Below the pieces are notes generated by a model. The model made no database searches, had not been told where the DNA came from, and saw nothing but the letters and a program-made list of their open reading frames with translations. A DNA stretch of 61,585 nucleotides from Herminiimonas sp. (GTDB lineage: Bacteria > Pseudomonadota > Gammaproteobacteria > Burkholderiales > Burkholderiaceae_D), in the NCBI GenBank assembly GCA_027310305.1, contig DAIDBD010000024.1, positions 1 to 61,585 on the forward strand, read 5' to 3'. The translations under genes and the position numbers were made by a program. The first letter of the stretch is position 1. Every line of letters starts with the position of its first letter. Shown here piece by piece: positions 17,269 through 26,386 of the stretch.

Positions 17269-17778
17269 TTATTTCGAAACGCGCACTTGCACTTCGGCGG
17301 GCTTTTCGTCGAATGCGATACGGGTAGCGAATTTGGCGCGCTTCATTGGAAAACGGGATTGAAAATGGCGGACGTTGCCCGACCCGGAGATGACACGACG
17401 CACAAACTGGTAATACGCATCCATGTCGATCACATGTATCACCAGGAAATAGTCGTAATCGCCGGACACGAAATAGCATTGCATGACTTCCGCTTCCTTG
17501 CCCATGCGCGCTTCGAATTCCTGCATATGTTCGTCGGACTGATTGTTCAGCGACACTTCGAGGAAAGCGAGCATGCCGTATCCCAGCGCGAACGGATCCA
17601 CCATTGCCACATCGGCGCTGATGATCCCGGCTTCGCGCAGATCGCGGATACGGCGCAGACAGGTCGGCTGGGAAATATGCACCTTGTCAGCCAGCATGCG
17701 AGTCGGTGTCTGATTGTCTTTTTGCAGGAGATTCAAAAGTTTGCGATCGACTTTATCGAGCGAATGAAATTTGGGCAT
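17269..17778 (-). CDS. Lrp/AsnC family transcriptional regulator
   Basis: A 169-residue regulator with an N-terminal winged helix-turn-helix (LDKVDRKLLNLLQKDNQTPT to TCLRRIRDLREAGII, residues 7-55). The C-terminal RAM ligand-binding domain follows (VSLNNQSDEHMQEFEARM to the end). Such proteins sense amino acids. It lies between convergent dadA and divergent livJ, so it plausibly controls one or both (inference). The ATG at 17776-17778 is the only good start. Confidence 0.9.
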   Translation of the reverse strand: MPKFHSLDKVDRKLLNLLQKDNQTPTRMLADKVHISQPTCLRRIRDLREAGIISADVAMVDPFALGYGMLAFLEVSLNNQSDEHMQEFEARMGKEAEVMQCYFVSGDYDYFLVIHVIDMDAYYQFVRRVISGSGNVRHFQSRFPMKRAKFATRIAFDEKPAEVQVRVSK

Positions 17779-17921
17779 ATAAAAGTTATGGAATCGTCAT
17801 AAAAACCGCAGAAAAACTCTTTGCTATCCGTTTTTTCTGTTGTACCGTCTGCATGTTCAGGAATCTGAATAGGTGAGTGTTGCAGTAACCTTGTATTTTT
17901 TCAATCCTTAGGAGGATATTT

Positions 17922-19070
17922 ATGTTGTTCAAGACCAAAATGATTCCACTGGTCGGTGCGATTGCACTTGCGATGGCGGGTTCTGCATTTGCGCAGGAAA
18001 CCGTTGTCAAAATCGGCCATGTTGCCCCCATGTCGGGCGGACAAGCACATTACGGACGAGACAATGCCAACGGCGCCATCATGGCGGTGGAAGATCTGAA
18101 TGCCAAGGGCTTCATGATCGGTGGCAAAAAAGTTAAATTCGAACTGCTGGCGGAAGACGACGCGGCAGATCCGAAGCAAGGCACGGCTGCCGCACAGAAG
18201 CTGGTGGACGCCAAAGTAAACGGCGTGATCGGTCATTTGAACTCCGGCACCACCATTCCGGCTTCCAAGATTTATTTCGATGCCGGCATTCCGCAAATTT
18301 CTCCATCGGCCACCAACCCGAAATACACGCAGCAAGGCTTTAACACCGCTTTCCGCGTGGTGGCCAATGACGGCCAGCTCGGCGGCACGCTCGGAAGATA
18401 TGCTGTCACCAATCTCAAGGGCAAAAGCATTGCGGTAATCGACGACCGCACCGCGTATGGCCAGGGCGTTGCCGACGAATTCGTCAAAGGCGCCAAAGCC
18501 AAATTTCCTGGCGTACAGATCGTGCAACAGTACACCAACGACAAGGCAACCGACTTCAATGCAATCCTGACCTCGATCAAGGCCAAGAAGCCGGATGTCG
18601 TGTTCTTCGGCGGCATGGACAACGTTGCCGGCCCGATGCTGCGCCAGATGAAACAACTCGGCATCAATGCCAAGTTCATGGGCGGCGACGGCATCTGCAC
18701 AACCGAGCTTGCCAAACTTGCCGGCGACGGCATGAGCGACAATCAGGTCATCTGCGCTGAAGCTGGCGGCGTAACCGGCCCGCAGCAAAAAGTGATGGAT
18801 GACTTTGTCGCTCGTTACAAGAAGCGCTTCAATCTGGATGTCCAGATTTATGCGCCGTACGTCTACGATGCCGTCATGACGATGGCGACAGCAATGCAAA
18901 AGGCAGGCTCCGCAGATCCCGCGAAATACTTGCCCGCGCTGGCCAAAATACAATATCAAGGCGTAACCGGCACCATCGCTTTTGATTCGAAAGGCGACAT
19001 CAAGGACGGATCGTTGACATTGCACACCTATAGAGGCGGCAAGAAAGAAAAGCTCGCAGTTGTAAAATAA
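17922..19070 (+). CDS. Branched-chain amino acid ABC transporter periplasmic binding protein (LivJ-like)
   Basis: A 382-residue periplasmic binding protein. It has a signal peptide of about 25 residues (MLFKTKMIPLVGAIALAMAG, cleavage after SAFA). Then comes the type I periplasmic binding fold typical of Leu/Ile/Val receptors: VKIGHVAPMSGGQAHYGRDN, LLAEDDAADPKQGTAAAQKL and VNGVIGHLNSGTTIPAS. It captures amino acids for an ABC importer whose membrane and ATPase genes are not in this window, so it is an orphan here. AGGAGG before the ATG predicts high translation, as expected for an abundant receptor. It has its own terminator. Confidence 0.9.
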   Translation: MLFKTKMIPLVGAIALAMAGSAFAQETVVKIGHVAPMSGGQAHYGRDNANGAIMAVEDLNAKGFMIGGKKVKFELLAEDDAADPKQGTAAAQKLVDAKVNGVIGHLNSGTTIPASKIYFDAGIPQISPSATNPKYTQQGFNTAFRVVANDGQLGGTLGRYAVTNLKGKSIAVIDDRTAYGQGVADEFVKGAKAKFPGVQIVQQYTNDKATDFNAILTSIKAKKPDVVFFGGMDNVAGPMLRQMKQLGINAKFMGGDGICTTELAKLAGDGMSDNQVICAEAGGVTGPQQKVMDDFVARYKKRFNLDVQIYAPYVYDAVMTMATAMQKAGSADPAKYLPALAKIQYQGVTGTIAFDSKGDIKDGSLTLHTYRGGKKEKLAVVK

Positions 19071-19087
19071 TTTTTACGCTGCTCGGC

Positions 19088-19122
19088 AAAAACCCTCCGG
19101 TCTTGCGACCGGAGGGTTTTTT
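19088..19122 (+). terminator. livJ-like gene terminator
   Basis: AAAAACCCTCCGGTC, loop TTGC, GACCGGAGGGTTTTTT: a 13-15 bp stem with a T tract, 17 bases after the stop codon. Confidence 0.93.
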
Positions 19123-19147
19123 ATTTTCTGCCGATTGAAATGGGAAT

Positions 19148-19179
19148 AAAAAAAACGCTCAAGCGATGAGCGTTTTTTT
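19148..19179. terminator. Terminator for cytochrome c gene (bidirectional)
   Basis: AAAAAAACGCTCA, loop AGCGA, TGAGCGTTTTTTT: the symmetric A/T flanks allow termination from both sides. It lies 16 bases after the cytochrome c stop codon on the minus strand. Confidence 0.85.
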
Positions 19180-19194
19180 GCCAGGTCGAATCGC

Positions 19195-19503
19195 TTATTT
19201 CTGCGACAGAACCCACTTTACCAGCGTACGGGCTTCCGCTTCGGTGACTTGCGCATTGGCAGGCATCGGCACCGCGCCCCATACGCCGCTGCCGCCTTTC
19301 AACACCTTCTGGGTCAACTTATCCTCGGCATCTTTTTGACCGGCGTATTTTGCAGCGACATCCTTGAAAGCGGGCCCTACCACTTTATTGGCGACGGCAT
19401 GGCAAGCCATGCAATTCTTCGCTTTTGCCAGATCGGCATTTGCCATTGCAACGCCCGAAACCAGCGCGCTTACCGCGATACAGACTAACAAAAAGCGTTT
19501 CAT
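19195..19503 (-). CDS. Small periplasmic cytochrome c (c551/c552 class)
   Basis: A 102-residue monohaem cytochrome. The signal peptide (MKRFLLVCIAVSALVSGVAM, cleavage near ANA) precedes NCMACHAV, the haem-binding CxxCH motif at residues 33-37. The methionine ligand is in VPMPANAQV near the C-terminus. The size is typical of class I c551/c552 electron carriers between the bc1 complex and terminal reductases or oxidases. The start at 19503 follows GGAG and excludes an upstream 48-codon extension that has no signal-peptide logic. Confidence 0.9.
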   Translation of the reverse strand: MKRFLLVCIAVSALVSGVAMANADLAKAKNCMACHAVANKVVGPAFKDVAAKYAGQKDAEDKLTQKVLKGGSGVWGAVPMPANAQVTEAEARTLVKWVLSQK

Positions 19504-19845
19504 CGTTTTCTCCAAAGTAATCTCCTGCATTATTCTACCGTGTTTTTTCCGTTGCCAGGCAATGTCCGATGCGTGAGCGCCACTGGAAATCAAAAAATCC
19601 TGCGAAGCAAAGGGATACGATGCGATCAAGCCTGAACAATCGATCAATTAGCCGCCCGGAAAAGCCGGATGATGGCAAGCGTCGGGGCGATAAAGTGTGG
19701 CCATAACTCGCCTCGCGCTAAAAACCGCGATATTTGCGAGCATGCTTTTTGAATTTTTCCACCGCACGGTAGGCAGATCAATCGATCTCGTGCCGTATCC
19801 GATTTATTTTTGATCAGCAAGCGCGCCGGCTGACGTTTTACGCCG
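19504..19845. other. Intergenic stretch, no gene recognised
   Basis: About 340 bases between the cytochrome c start and the end of the glucosidase gene. The right part of the cytochrome gene's promoter (a TAGAAT-like -10 on the minus strand near 19530) is the only signal I see. No RNA fold or small gene with a ribosome binding site was found. Confidence 0.5.
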
Positions 19846-22023
19846 TTACGTCACCACCACGACTTCCGCATCGCCTTCCTTGCGCATGACATTGATACCG
19901 ACATTGTTCGGGTAGCGCTGCAACCGCAAATCAACCGTGGCGCCCTTGATCGACAAATCCCTGATTTCCACCGTTTCCAGAAATGAAGGCAACTGCGGAT
20001 GCCTGAACCGGATTTCGGATTTGTCCGGGTCAAAAGAAAGGCCGAGGCAAGATTGCAGCAGATAATAGACGCTAGCTGCGGCCCACGCCTGCGGAGAACA
20101 GGCCACCGGATATAGCGTGGGACCCTCGCCGGGCCGCTTGGAAAAACCGCAAAACAGTTCCGGCAGGCGATGCTGATCGACGAACAGGCTGGCTTCGAAC
20201 AGGCCGGCAAATACCGCCATCGCCTTGTCGGTAAAACCGTATTGCGCCATCCCCGCTGCAATCAGCGCATTGTCATGCGGCCAGACCGAACCGTTGTGGT
20301 AAGCCATCGGGTTATAGCGTATCTCTTTGGAGGAAAGCGTTCGAATGCCCCAGCCGCAAAAGAAATCGCCGCTTAGCAGCTGATCCGCCACTTTCTCTGC
20401 ATGATCGCGGGTTGCGATGCCGGTCCATAACGCATGGCCCGCATTGGAAGAAGACACGGCGCACTGCCGCTTGCTGCCGTCCAGAGCGATGACGTAACTG
20501 CCGAGCTCTTCGTTCCAGAACGCTTCGTTGAAATTCTTTTTAAGCAGCTGCGCGTCATCCTTGAGTCGTTGCGCCAGCACGTGATGCCCGAGAAGCTTTG
20601 CAAGCTGCGCGGCATGCAGCTTCGCTTCATATACGTAGCCCTGCACTTCGCACAATGCGATAGGCGCTTGTGCGAGCCGGCCATCCTGATGGAACACCGA
20701 ATCGTGCGAATCCTTCCACCCTTGCTGTTCCAGCCCCGTACCGCTGCGCCGCGCATATTCGACAAACCCATCGCCGTCGCTGTCGCCGTAATGATCGATC
20801 CAGTCAAGCGCGCGCCGGATGTTGGGCCAGATCGATCGGATGAAGTCCAGGTCGCCGGTGCGCTCGTAATAGGCGCCGGCCAGCCCGACGAATAGCGGCG
20901 TGGCATCCACCGTGCCGTAATAGCGGCGGAACGGAATTTCGTCGAGCGCAGCCAGTTCGCCCTTGCGCGCTTCATGCAGGATCTTGCCGGGCTCGGCATC
21001 CTGTTCGGCGTTTTCCTCGGCAGCCTGGGTTGCCGCAAGAAATGCCAGCACGCCCTTGGCAAGATGCGGATCGATCCACAGGCATTCGCGCGCAGTCAAA
21101 ATCCCGTCACGGCCGAATGTCGTCGAATACCACGGCACACCGGCATACGGATAATCGCCTTCGGGCAAGGTAGAGGTCAGCATCACCAGGTCGGATGCGG
21201 AGCGCTCCAGCCATTGGTTGACCAGCGTGTTGGAGGTGACGATCTTGCAGCGGTCATTCAAGCGGCTGCCGATCACCGCGTTGGCTTGCGTCAGGGCCGA
21301 AAAATAATCGGCCGCGTCCGCGGTCGCCGGCACTTGCCGTCCCTCCAGTTCGCAATGGATCGTTGCATACAGATGCGCCTCCCCTTTCGGCGGCAAGGTC
21401 AATTTGAAATCGGCGCGATTCGATGCGATGTTTACCGGTGCGGGATCGAAAGTGATGCGGGTTTTGCGTACGGTACGGTCCAGGCCGCGATAGCCGAGCA
21501 GCAGTTCGCGGCCGCCGGGCTGCGCCTGCAGGCGTTCTCCACGCTTGTCCCGGTCGAATCCGCGCACTTCGAAAATATCGGTGTAGTCGGCATCGAATTC
21601 CATCGACACGCTCGTCTCGATTTCTTTCAGTCCATAGTTGACGATCCGCACATGCTCATAGCACGCGGTATTCCATAAAAGCTTGGCCCGAAAGAGATGC
21701 AGCAATCCTTTTGCGACCGTGTTTTTTCCATCGGGATGGAGGTCGGGGTTCATCAATTCGATGATGAAAAGACCGTTGTCGTCTTTGACCGTCGAGTTCA
21801 GGAACATCGGCCTGACGCCTTCGATCCGCAATTCCTGGTGCGAAAGAAAGCGGGTGCCCTCGTAATAGATGCCCTCTTCGCCCATCCCGATCGGTTGAAT
21901 GTCGCCGAAGCGATCGAACAGCGCGAACATGTCCTCATGTTTGAGAACGCGCCTGCGGTCATCGGCAGGCGAGGAAGTCGCGAGAATGTACCATTGCTCG
22001 CCCAATTGAATCTTGTCAACCAT
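19846..22023 (-). CDS. Amylo-alpha-1,6-glucosidase (glycogen debranching-like)
   Basis: A 725-residue protein. The N-terminal glycogen-debranching-type domain spans roughly residues 20-220 (EGIYYEGTRFLSHQELRIEG onward). A six-hairpin glycosidase domain follows, with PWYSTTFGRDGI (about 310-325) and WPHDNALIAAGM (about 590). It is predicted to cleave alpha-1,6 branch points or related alpha-glucans. The start at 22023 has GGAGAG upstream, whereas a longer open frame would run into the neighbouring glycosyltransferase. The gene follows that glycosyltransferase by 22 bases; pairs of this kind are common in stress or trehalose/glycogen clusters. Exact substrate unknown. Confidence 0.85.
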   Translation of the reverse strand: MVDKIQLGEQWYILATSSPADDRRRVLKHEDMFALFDRFGDIQPIGMGEEGIYYEGTRFLSHQELRIEGVRPMFLNSTVKDDNGLFIIELMNPDLHPDGKNTVAKGLLHLFRAKLLWNTACYEHVRIVNYGLKEIETSVSMEFDADYTDIFEVRGFDRDKRGERLQAQPGGRELLLGYRGLDRTVRKTRITFDPAPVNIASNRADFKLTLPPKGEAHLYATIHCELEGRQVPATADAADYFSALTQANAVIGSRLNDRCKIVTSNTLVNQWLERSASDLVMLTSTLPEGDYPYAGVPWYSTTFGRDGILTARECLWIDPHLAKGVLAFLAATQAAEENAEQDAEPGKILHEARKGELAALDEIPFRRYYGTVDATPLFVGLAGAYYERTGDLDFIRSIWPNIRRALDWIDHYGDSDGDGFVEYARRSGTGLEQQGWKDSHDSVFHQDGRLAQAPIALCEVQGYVYEAKLHAAQLAKLLGHHVLAQRLKDDAQLLKKNFNEAFWNEELGSYVIALDGSKRQCAVSSSNAGHALWTGIATRDHAEKVADQLLSGDFFCGWGIRTLSSKEIRYNPMAYHNGSVWPHDNALIAAGMAQYGFTDKAMAVFAGLFEASLFVDQHRLPELFCGFSKRPGEGPTLYPVACSPQAWAAASVYYLLQSCLGLSFDPDKSEIRFRHPQLPSFLETVEIRDLSIKGATVDLRLQRYPNNVGINVMRKEGDAEVVVVT

Positions 22024-22045
22024 AGCTCTCTCCGGCCGGTTCCTG

Positions 22046-23071
22046 TCAATGACGCAGAATGCGTCGGTACACCTGCAGATAGTTTTCCGCCATGCGCGTC
22101 GCCGTGAAGCGGCGCTCGAATATTTCCCGGCAATGCCTTCTATCGATGGAACCTGTTTTTCCGGCGGCTTCCAGCGCTTGTTCCTGGTTCGTGACGATAA
22201 ATCCCGTGCCGCCGTCTTCCATGATTTCCGTAATCGCGCCATGCCGATAGGCAATGACCGGTGTGCCGCTGGCAAAGGCTTCGATCAGGACCAGCCCGAA
22301 TGGTTCGGGCCAGTCGATGGGGAATAGCAATGCGCGCGCCTTTCCCAGAAAGGTGCGCTTTTCCTGCTCGCCGATCTCCCCGATATATTCAATCAGCGGA
22401 TGATTGAGCAGCGGCTTGATGCATTCGTTGAAATAGGCTTCATCCAGCCTGTCTATTTTTGCGGCGATGTACAACGGCACGCCGCACTGCAAGGCGATGT
22501 CGATCGCGCGATCGACCCGTTTTTCGGGCGAAATCCGTCCGATGAATGCAAAGTAATCGTCAGGATCGGATTCAAAGGAATACAGATCGGACGGCAAGCC
22601 GTGATATACCGTATCCAGCCAGTTAACCCACGGCAATGGCATGCGCTGGCTATTCGAAATCGATACCAGCGGCACCTTGCTGAAATGCCGGTAGAGCGGG
22701 ATCAGTTCGGGTAAATCCAGCCTGCCGTGTAAAGTCGTTACATGAGGAACGTGCAATTTTTTCGCAAGCGGAAAATGCAGATAGTCGGTATGGAAGTGGA
22801 TCACATCGAATGCATCAGCCATTGCGGCGACCTGGTCCAGCATCATCGTGTGGTACATCAGCCACTCTTGCCGCTGCGGATCCAGCCGCATGCTTTTGTC
22901 GATTACCGGCACCAGCCGGGCGCTGGTGATCGAGTCGCCGCTGGCAAACAAGGTTACTTCATGGCCCTGCCTCACCAGTTCTTCGGTCAGATAGGAAATG
23001 ACGCGCTCGGTGCCGCCGTACGCTTTCGGCGGAACTCTTTCGAATATTGGCGAGACTTGCGCAATTTTCAT
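22046..23071 (-). CDS. Glycosyltransferase family 4 protein
   Basis: A 341-residue GT-B glycosyltransferase. The acceptor domain starts MKIAQVSPIFERVPPKAYGG (GGTE loop). The donor domain has FIGRISPEKRVDRAIDIAL (about 185) and the nucleotide-sugar EPFGLVLIEAFASGTPVIAY motif (about 268). It is cytoplasmic, without membrane segments. It lies in an operon with the debranching-type glucosidase, suggesting joint alpha-glucan metabolism (inference). The ATG at 23071 is favoured, since the family N-terminus starts there. Confidence 0.88.
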   Translation of the reverse strand: MKIAQVSPIFERVPPKAYGGTERVISYLTEELVRQGHEVTLFASGDSITSARLVPVIDKSMRLDPQRQEWLMYHTMMLDQVAAMADAFDVIHFHTDYLHFPLAKKLHVPHVTTLHGRLDLPELIPLYRHFSKVPLVSISNSQRMPLPWVNWLDTVYHGLPSDLYSFESDPDDYFAFIGRISPEKRVDRAIDIALQCGVPLYIAAKIDRLDEAYFNECIKPLLNHPLIEYIGEIGEQEKRTFLGKARALLFPIDWPEPFGLVLIEAFASGTPVIAYRHGAITEIMEDGGTGFIVTNQEQALEAAGKTGSIDRRHCREIFERRFTATRMAENYLQVYRRILRH

Positions 23072-23238
23072 GGACCATGAGCAATCTCTTTTGCTGCAAA
23101 AGATCACGCATCAAAATATGGATACGATTTGTGTCAGCAAGAGATGTGCCTGGTTAACTTCCAGACCTGCGCATGCCGTTGACCACACTGTTGACCGCTA
23201 CGGTGTTTAACAATATCCTGTTGGAAAAAGGAGCCTTC

Positions 23239-23457
23239 ATGCCGCTGATCATCATTATTGTTTTGTTGACGCTTTTACGCTATTTTGAAATTGGCCCGTT
23301 CGCCAGCCTGTCGTGGTGGTGGATCGCCGGCCTGATGGCAGCAGCGTTCGTGTGGTTCGAATTCATTGAAAAAGCGCTGGGACTGGACAAGCGAAAAGCA
23401 CACGATGAATCGGAGAAGGCGCGCCAGGAGCGCGTGAATAAAAATTTCAAAAAATAA
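23239..23457 (+). CDS. Small Trp-rich membrane protein
   Basis: A 72-residue protein with two hydrophobic segments: MPLIIIIVLLTLL and SLSWWWIAGLMAAAFVWF, the latter containing a WWW run. A charged, lysine- and glutamate-rich C-terminal tail follows. This matches the TIGR04438 small Trp-rich protein family of Burkholderiales; the function is unknown. AAAAAGGAG before the ATG at 23239 decides the start. A shared terminator follows. Confidence 0.75.
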   Translation: MPLIIIIVLLTLLRYFEIGPFASLSWWWIAGLMAAAFVWFEFIEKALGLDKRKAHDESEKARQERVNKNFKK

Positions 23458-23501
23458 AAACCGGCGCTGAAGATGGCCGCTGCAAAAATCTTTCATGCAA
23501 T

Positions 23502-23530
23502 AAAAAAACCGGAATAGTTCCGGTTTTTTT
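23502..23530. terminator. Bidirectional terminator between the Trp-rich gene and ilvD
   Basis: AAAAAAACCGGAA, TAG, TTCCGGTTTTTTT: a symmetric stem with A and T tracts on both sides, between convergent genes. Confidence 0.9.
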
Positions 23531-23547
23531 ATTGGTTGCGCATTATG

Positions 23548-25221
23548 TCAGCCGGTGACTGCGCCTTTACTGGCGGACGATGTCAGCGCGGCGAATTTTG
23601 CCAGCACGCCGCGCGTATAACGCGGCGCGGGCGCCTTCCAGTCGGCGCGGCGGCGAGCAATTTCGTCTTCCGTCACATTCAGCTGAAGCAATTGCCGGTG
23701 GGCGTCGATCGTGATCGAATCGCCTTCCTGTACCAGCGCGATCGTGCCGCCGGCGTAAGCTTCCGGCGCCACATGGCCGACCACCATGCCCCACGTGCCG
23801 CCCGAAAAACGGCCGTCGGTAATCAGCCCTACCGATTCGCCCAGGCCTTTGCCGATCAGCGCGGAAGTCGGCGCCAGCATTTCCGGCATGCCGGGGGCGC
23901 CCTTCGGGCCGAGATAACGCATTACCAGCACGTCGCCCGGCTTGATCCGGTCAGCCAGGATCGCATCCATTGCCGAATATTCGTCGTCAAACACACGGGC
24001 CGGACCAGTGATGACCGGATTTTTCAGGCCGGTAATCTTGGCGACGCAGCCTTCGGTAGACAGATTGCCCTTGAGAATTGCAAGATGGCCCTGCTTGTAC
24101 AGTGCGTTCTCGATCGCATGGATCACATCCTGATCGGCGCGCGGCGCATCGGGAATATCGGCAAGCTCTTCCGCCATGGTGCGCCCGGTGATCGTGATGC
24201 AATCGCCGTGCAGCAAGCCAGCATTCAGCAGCAGTTTCATGACCTGCGGAATGCCGCCCGCCTTGTGCAAATCGGTAGCCACATATTTGCCGGATGGCTT
24301 GAGATCGCAAATCACCGGCACTTTCTGGCGCATCCGCTCGAAATCGTCGATCGTCCATTCCACCTCGGCGGCATGGGCAATCGCGAGATAATGCAGCACC
24401 GCATTGGTGGAGCCGCCGGTCGCCATGATGACGGCCACCGCATTCTCGATCGACTTGCGGGTGATGATGTCGCGCGGCTTCAGATCGCGCTTGACCGCTT
24501 CCACCAGCACGCGTGCCGACTCTGCGGCGGAACCTGTTTTCTCGTCATCGGGATTGGCCATCGTCGATGAAAACAGCAACGACATGCCAAGCGCCTCGAA
24601 CGAAGAAGACATCGTGTTGGCGGTGTACATGCCGCCGCACGAACCGGACGATGGGCAGGCATTCCTTTCGATGCCGTCGAAATCTTCCTGCGACATGCGG
24701 CCGGCGGTGAATTCGCCGACGGCTTCGAACGACGATACAATCGTCAAATCCTTGCCTTTCCAGTTGCCCGGCTTGATCGTGCCGCCATAGACGTAAATGC
24801 CCGGCACGTTGGTGCGCGCCAGCCCGATCATGCCGCCCGGCATGTTCTTGTCGCAACCGCCGATGACGACGCAACCATCCATCCACTGGCCATTGACCGC
24901 GGTTTCGATGCAATCGGCGATCACTTCACGCGAGATCAGCGAATATTTCATGCCTTCGGTGCCCATCGACATGCCGTCGGAAATCGTCGGCGTGCCGAAT
25001 ACCTGCGGATTGGCGCCGGCTTCCTTGACGGCGGTGATTGCAATATCGGCCAGCTTCTGCAAGCCGGAATTACATGGCGTGATCGTCGAATGGCCGTTGG
25101 CGATGCCGACCATCGGCTTGTCGAAATCGGCCTTTTCGTAGCCCATCGCGTAGTACATCGAGCGGTTCGGGCTGCGGGCGACGCCCTGGGTAATGTTTTT
25201 CGAACGGCGATTGAATGCCAT
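23548..25221 (-). CDS. ilvD: Dihydroxy-acid dehydratase
   Basis: A 557-residue iron-sulfur enzyme of valine, leucine and isoleucine synthesis that dehydrates dihydroxy-acids to 2-keto acids. Cluster ligands lie in [10 protein letters not shown] and [15 protein letters not shown]. The C-terminal [16 protein letters not shown] block and the full length are normal. The ATG at 25221 follows GGAGGC; an upstream in-frame start (25245) has no such site. The upstream region holds repeated GGGACAGAGT elements. Confidence 0.95.
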   Translation of the reverse strand: MAFNRRSKNITQGVARSPNRSMYYAMGYEKADFDKPMVGIANGHSTITPCNSGLQKLADIAITAVKEAGANPQVFGTPTISDGMSMGTEGMKYSLISREVIADCIETAVNGQWMDGCVVIGGCDKNMPGGMIGLARTNVPGIYVYGGTIKPGNWKGKDLTIVSSFEAVGEFTAGRMSQEDFDGIERNACPSSGSCGGMYTANTMSSSFEALGMSLLFSSTMANPDDEKTGSAAESARVLVEAVKRDLKPRDIITRKSIENAVAVIMATGGSTNAVLHYLAIAHAAEVEWTIDDFERMRQKVPVICDLKPSGKYVATDLHKAGGIPQVMKLLLNAGLLHGDCITITGRTMAEELADIPDAPRADQDVIHAIENALYKQGHLAILKGNLSTEGCVAKITGLKNPVITGPARVFDDEYSAMDAILADRIKPGDVLVMRYLGPKGAPGMPEMLAPTSALIGKGLGESVGLITDGRFSGGTWGMVVGHVAPEAYAGGTIALVQEGDSITIDAHRQLLQLNVTEDEIARRRADWKAPAPRYTRGVLAKFAALTSSASKGAVTG

Positions 25222-25248
25222 GATGCCTCCAGGAAAATTAAGCATTGC

Positions 25249-25400
25249 GGGACAGAGTTTGTGAGGCGCCGCAGCGCGCCGGCTACTCTGTCCCCAACAT
25301 TATAGAAAAATGCGGGGCAACGTATGTGAACCTCGCAGGACGTCGAATTATCCCGATCCCTATCGAACGGACTCTGTCTCCAACACTATAGAAAAATACG
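25249..25400. repeat. GGGACAGAGT-type repeats upstream of ilvD
   Basis: GGGACAGAGT (25249-25258) faces ACTCTGTCCC (25285-25294), a 10-bp inverted repeat around a GC-rich centre. A 30-base unit at 25285-25314 recurs at 25371-25400 with four differences (ACTCTGTCNCCAACANTATA then GAAAAAT). The minus strand of the first copy contains TATAAT. Such boxes resemble REP elements spread by IS200-like (RAYT) transposases; no transposase gene is seen. Confidence 0.6.
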
Positions 25401-25463
25401 AACGAACATTTTAAGGATTGACGTTACAGTGCCTTGCCTAAAGCGCTGTGTCAAATATATCAT

Positions 25464-25477
25464 TCAGTCATGACTGA
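25464..25477. promoter_or_regulatory. Palindrome just upstream of the LysR gene
   Basis: TCAGTCATGACTGA is a perfect 14-base palindrome ending 12 bases before the LysR start codon. It is a candidate autoregulatory operator, although it lacks the usual T-N11-A form. Confidence 0.35.
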
Positions 25478-25489
25478 TATGAATTGCAT

Positions 25490-26386
25490 ATGAATATCGA
25501 ATTGCGGCAATTGCGTTACTTCGTCGCCGTGGCCGAGGAAATGCACTTCGGCCGCGCCGCCGCGCGCCTGCACATGACGCAACCGCCGTTATCGCAGACG
25601 ATACAGTCGCTGGAAGCCGCACTCGGCATCCAGCTGTTTTCGCGCACCAGGCGCAGCGTGGCATTGACGCCGGCAGGCATCGCGCTGCTGCCGGAAGCGC
25701 AGCGGCTTCTGCTGCAAGCCGCCGCCCTGCCCGACCTGGCGCGGCGCGCGGCATCGGGAGAATCCGGCCGCCTGTCGCTGGCATTCGTGTCGACCGCGGA
25801 CTATAGCGTACTGCCGCCGTTTCTGCGTGAATTCCGCGAGCGTTATCCGCAAGTGCGCATCGATTTGCGCGAGGCGACCAGCGATGTGCAAATCGAAGAC
25901 CTGGCGCAAGGCAGGATCGACGTCGGCCTGCTGATCCCGCCGTTGCCCGACAAGCTCAAGGCGGAACTGGATTATGTGCCGGTGCTGTCGGAGCCGCTGA
26001 TCCTGGCGGCGCCCAAGGGCATCAAGGCGCTGCGCGGCAAAAGCAGCGTGGGGTTGAACGCATTGAATGAACTGCCGCTGATCATTTTCCCGCGCCGGAT
26101 CGCACCGGCGTTTCACGATGCGATCCTTGCATGTTTTCGAAATGCCGGCCTGACGCCGCATATCGGGCAGGAAGCGATCCAGATGCAAACCATCGTCAGC
26201 CTGATTTCCGCCGGCATGGGGTTCGCGCTTGTGCCACAATCTGTATCGAACCTGAAACGTCCCGGCGTTGAATACAAGCCTTTGCTGGATAAAACCCCTT
26301 TTGTCGAAACCGGCCTTGCCTGGAGGCGCGACAATACTTCTCCCGTATTGCATGCGTTTCTGGAATTACTGCGAAAGAAAAAATAA
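25490..26386 (+). CDS. LysR family transcriptional regulator
   Basis: A 298-residue LysR regulator. The winged helix-turn-helix is at residues 1-60 (MNIELRQLRYFVAVAEEMHF, GRAAARLHMTQPPLSQTIQ). A type 2 periplasmic-binding effector domain runs from about residue 90 to the end. The ATG at 25490 starts the canonical ELRQLRYF segment. It has no divergent partner with obvious metabolic meaning: ilvD diverges 268 bases away, and lgt begins directly after the stop codon. The target is unknown. Confidence 0.9.
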   Translation: MNIELRQLRYFVAVAEEMHFGRAAARLHMTQPPLSQTIQSLEAALGIQLFSRTRRSVALTPAGIALLPEAQRLLLQAAALPDLARRAASGESGRLSLAFVSTADYSVLPPFLREFRERYPQVRIDLREATSDVQIEDLAQGRIDVGLLIPPLPDKLKAELDYVPVLSEPLILAAPKGIKALRGKSSVGLNALNELPLIIFPRRIAPAFHDAILACFRNAGLTPHIGQEAIQMQTIVSLISAGMGFALVPQSVSNLKRPGVEYKPLLDKTPFVETGLAWRRDNTSPVLHAFLELLRKKK

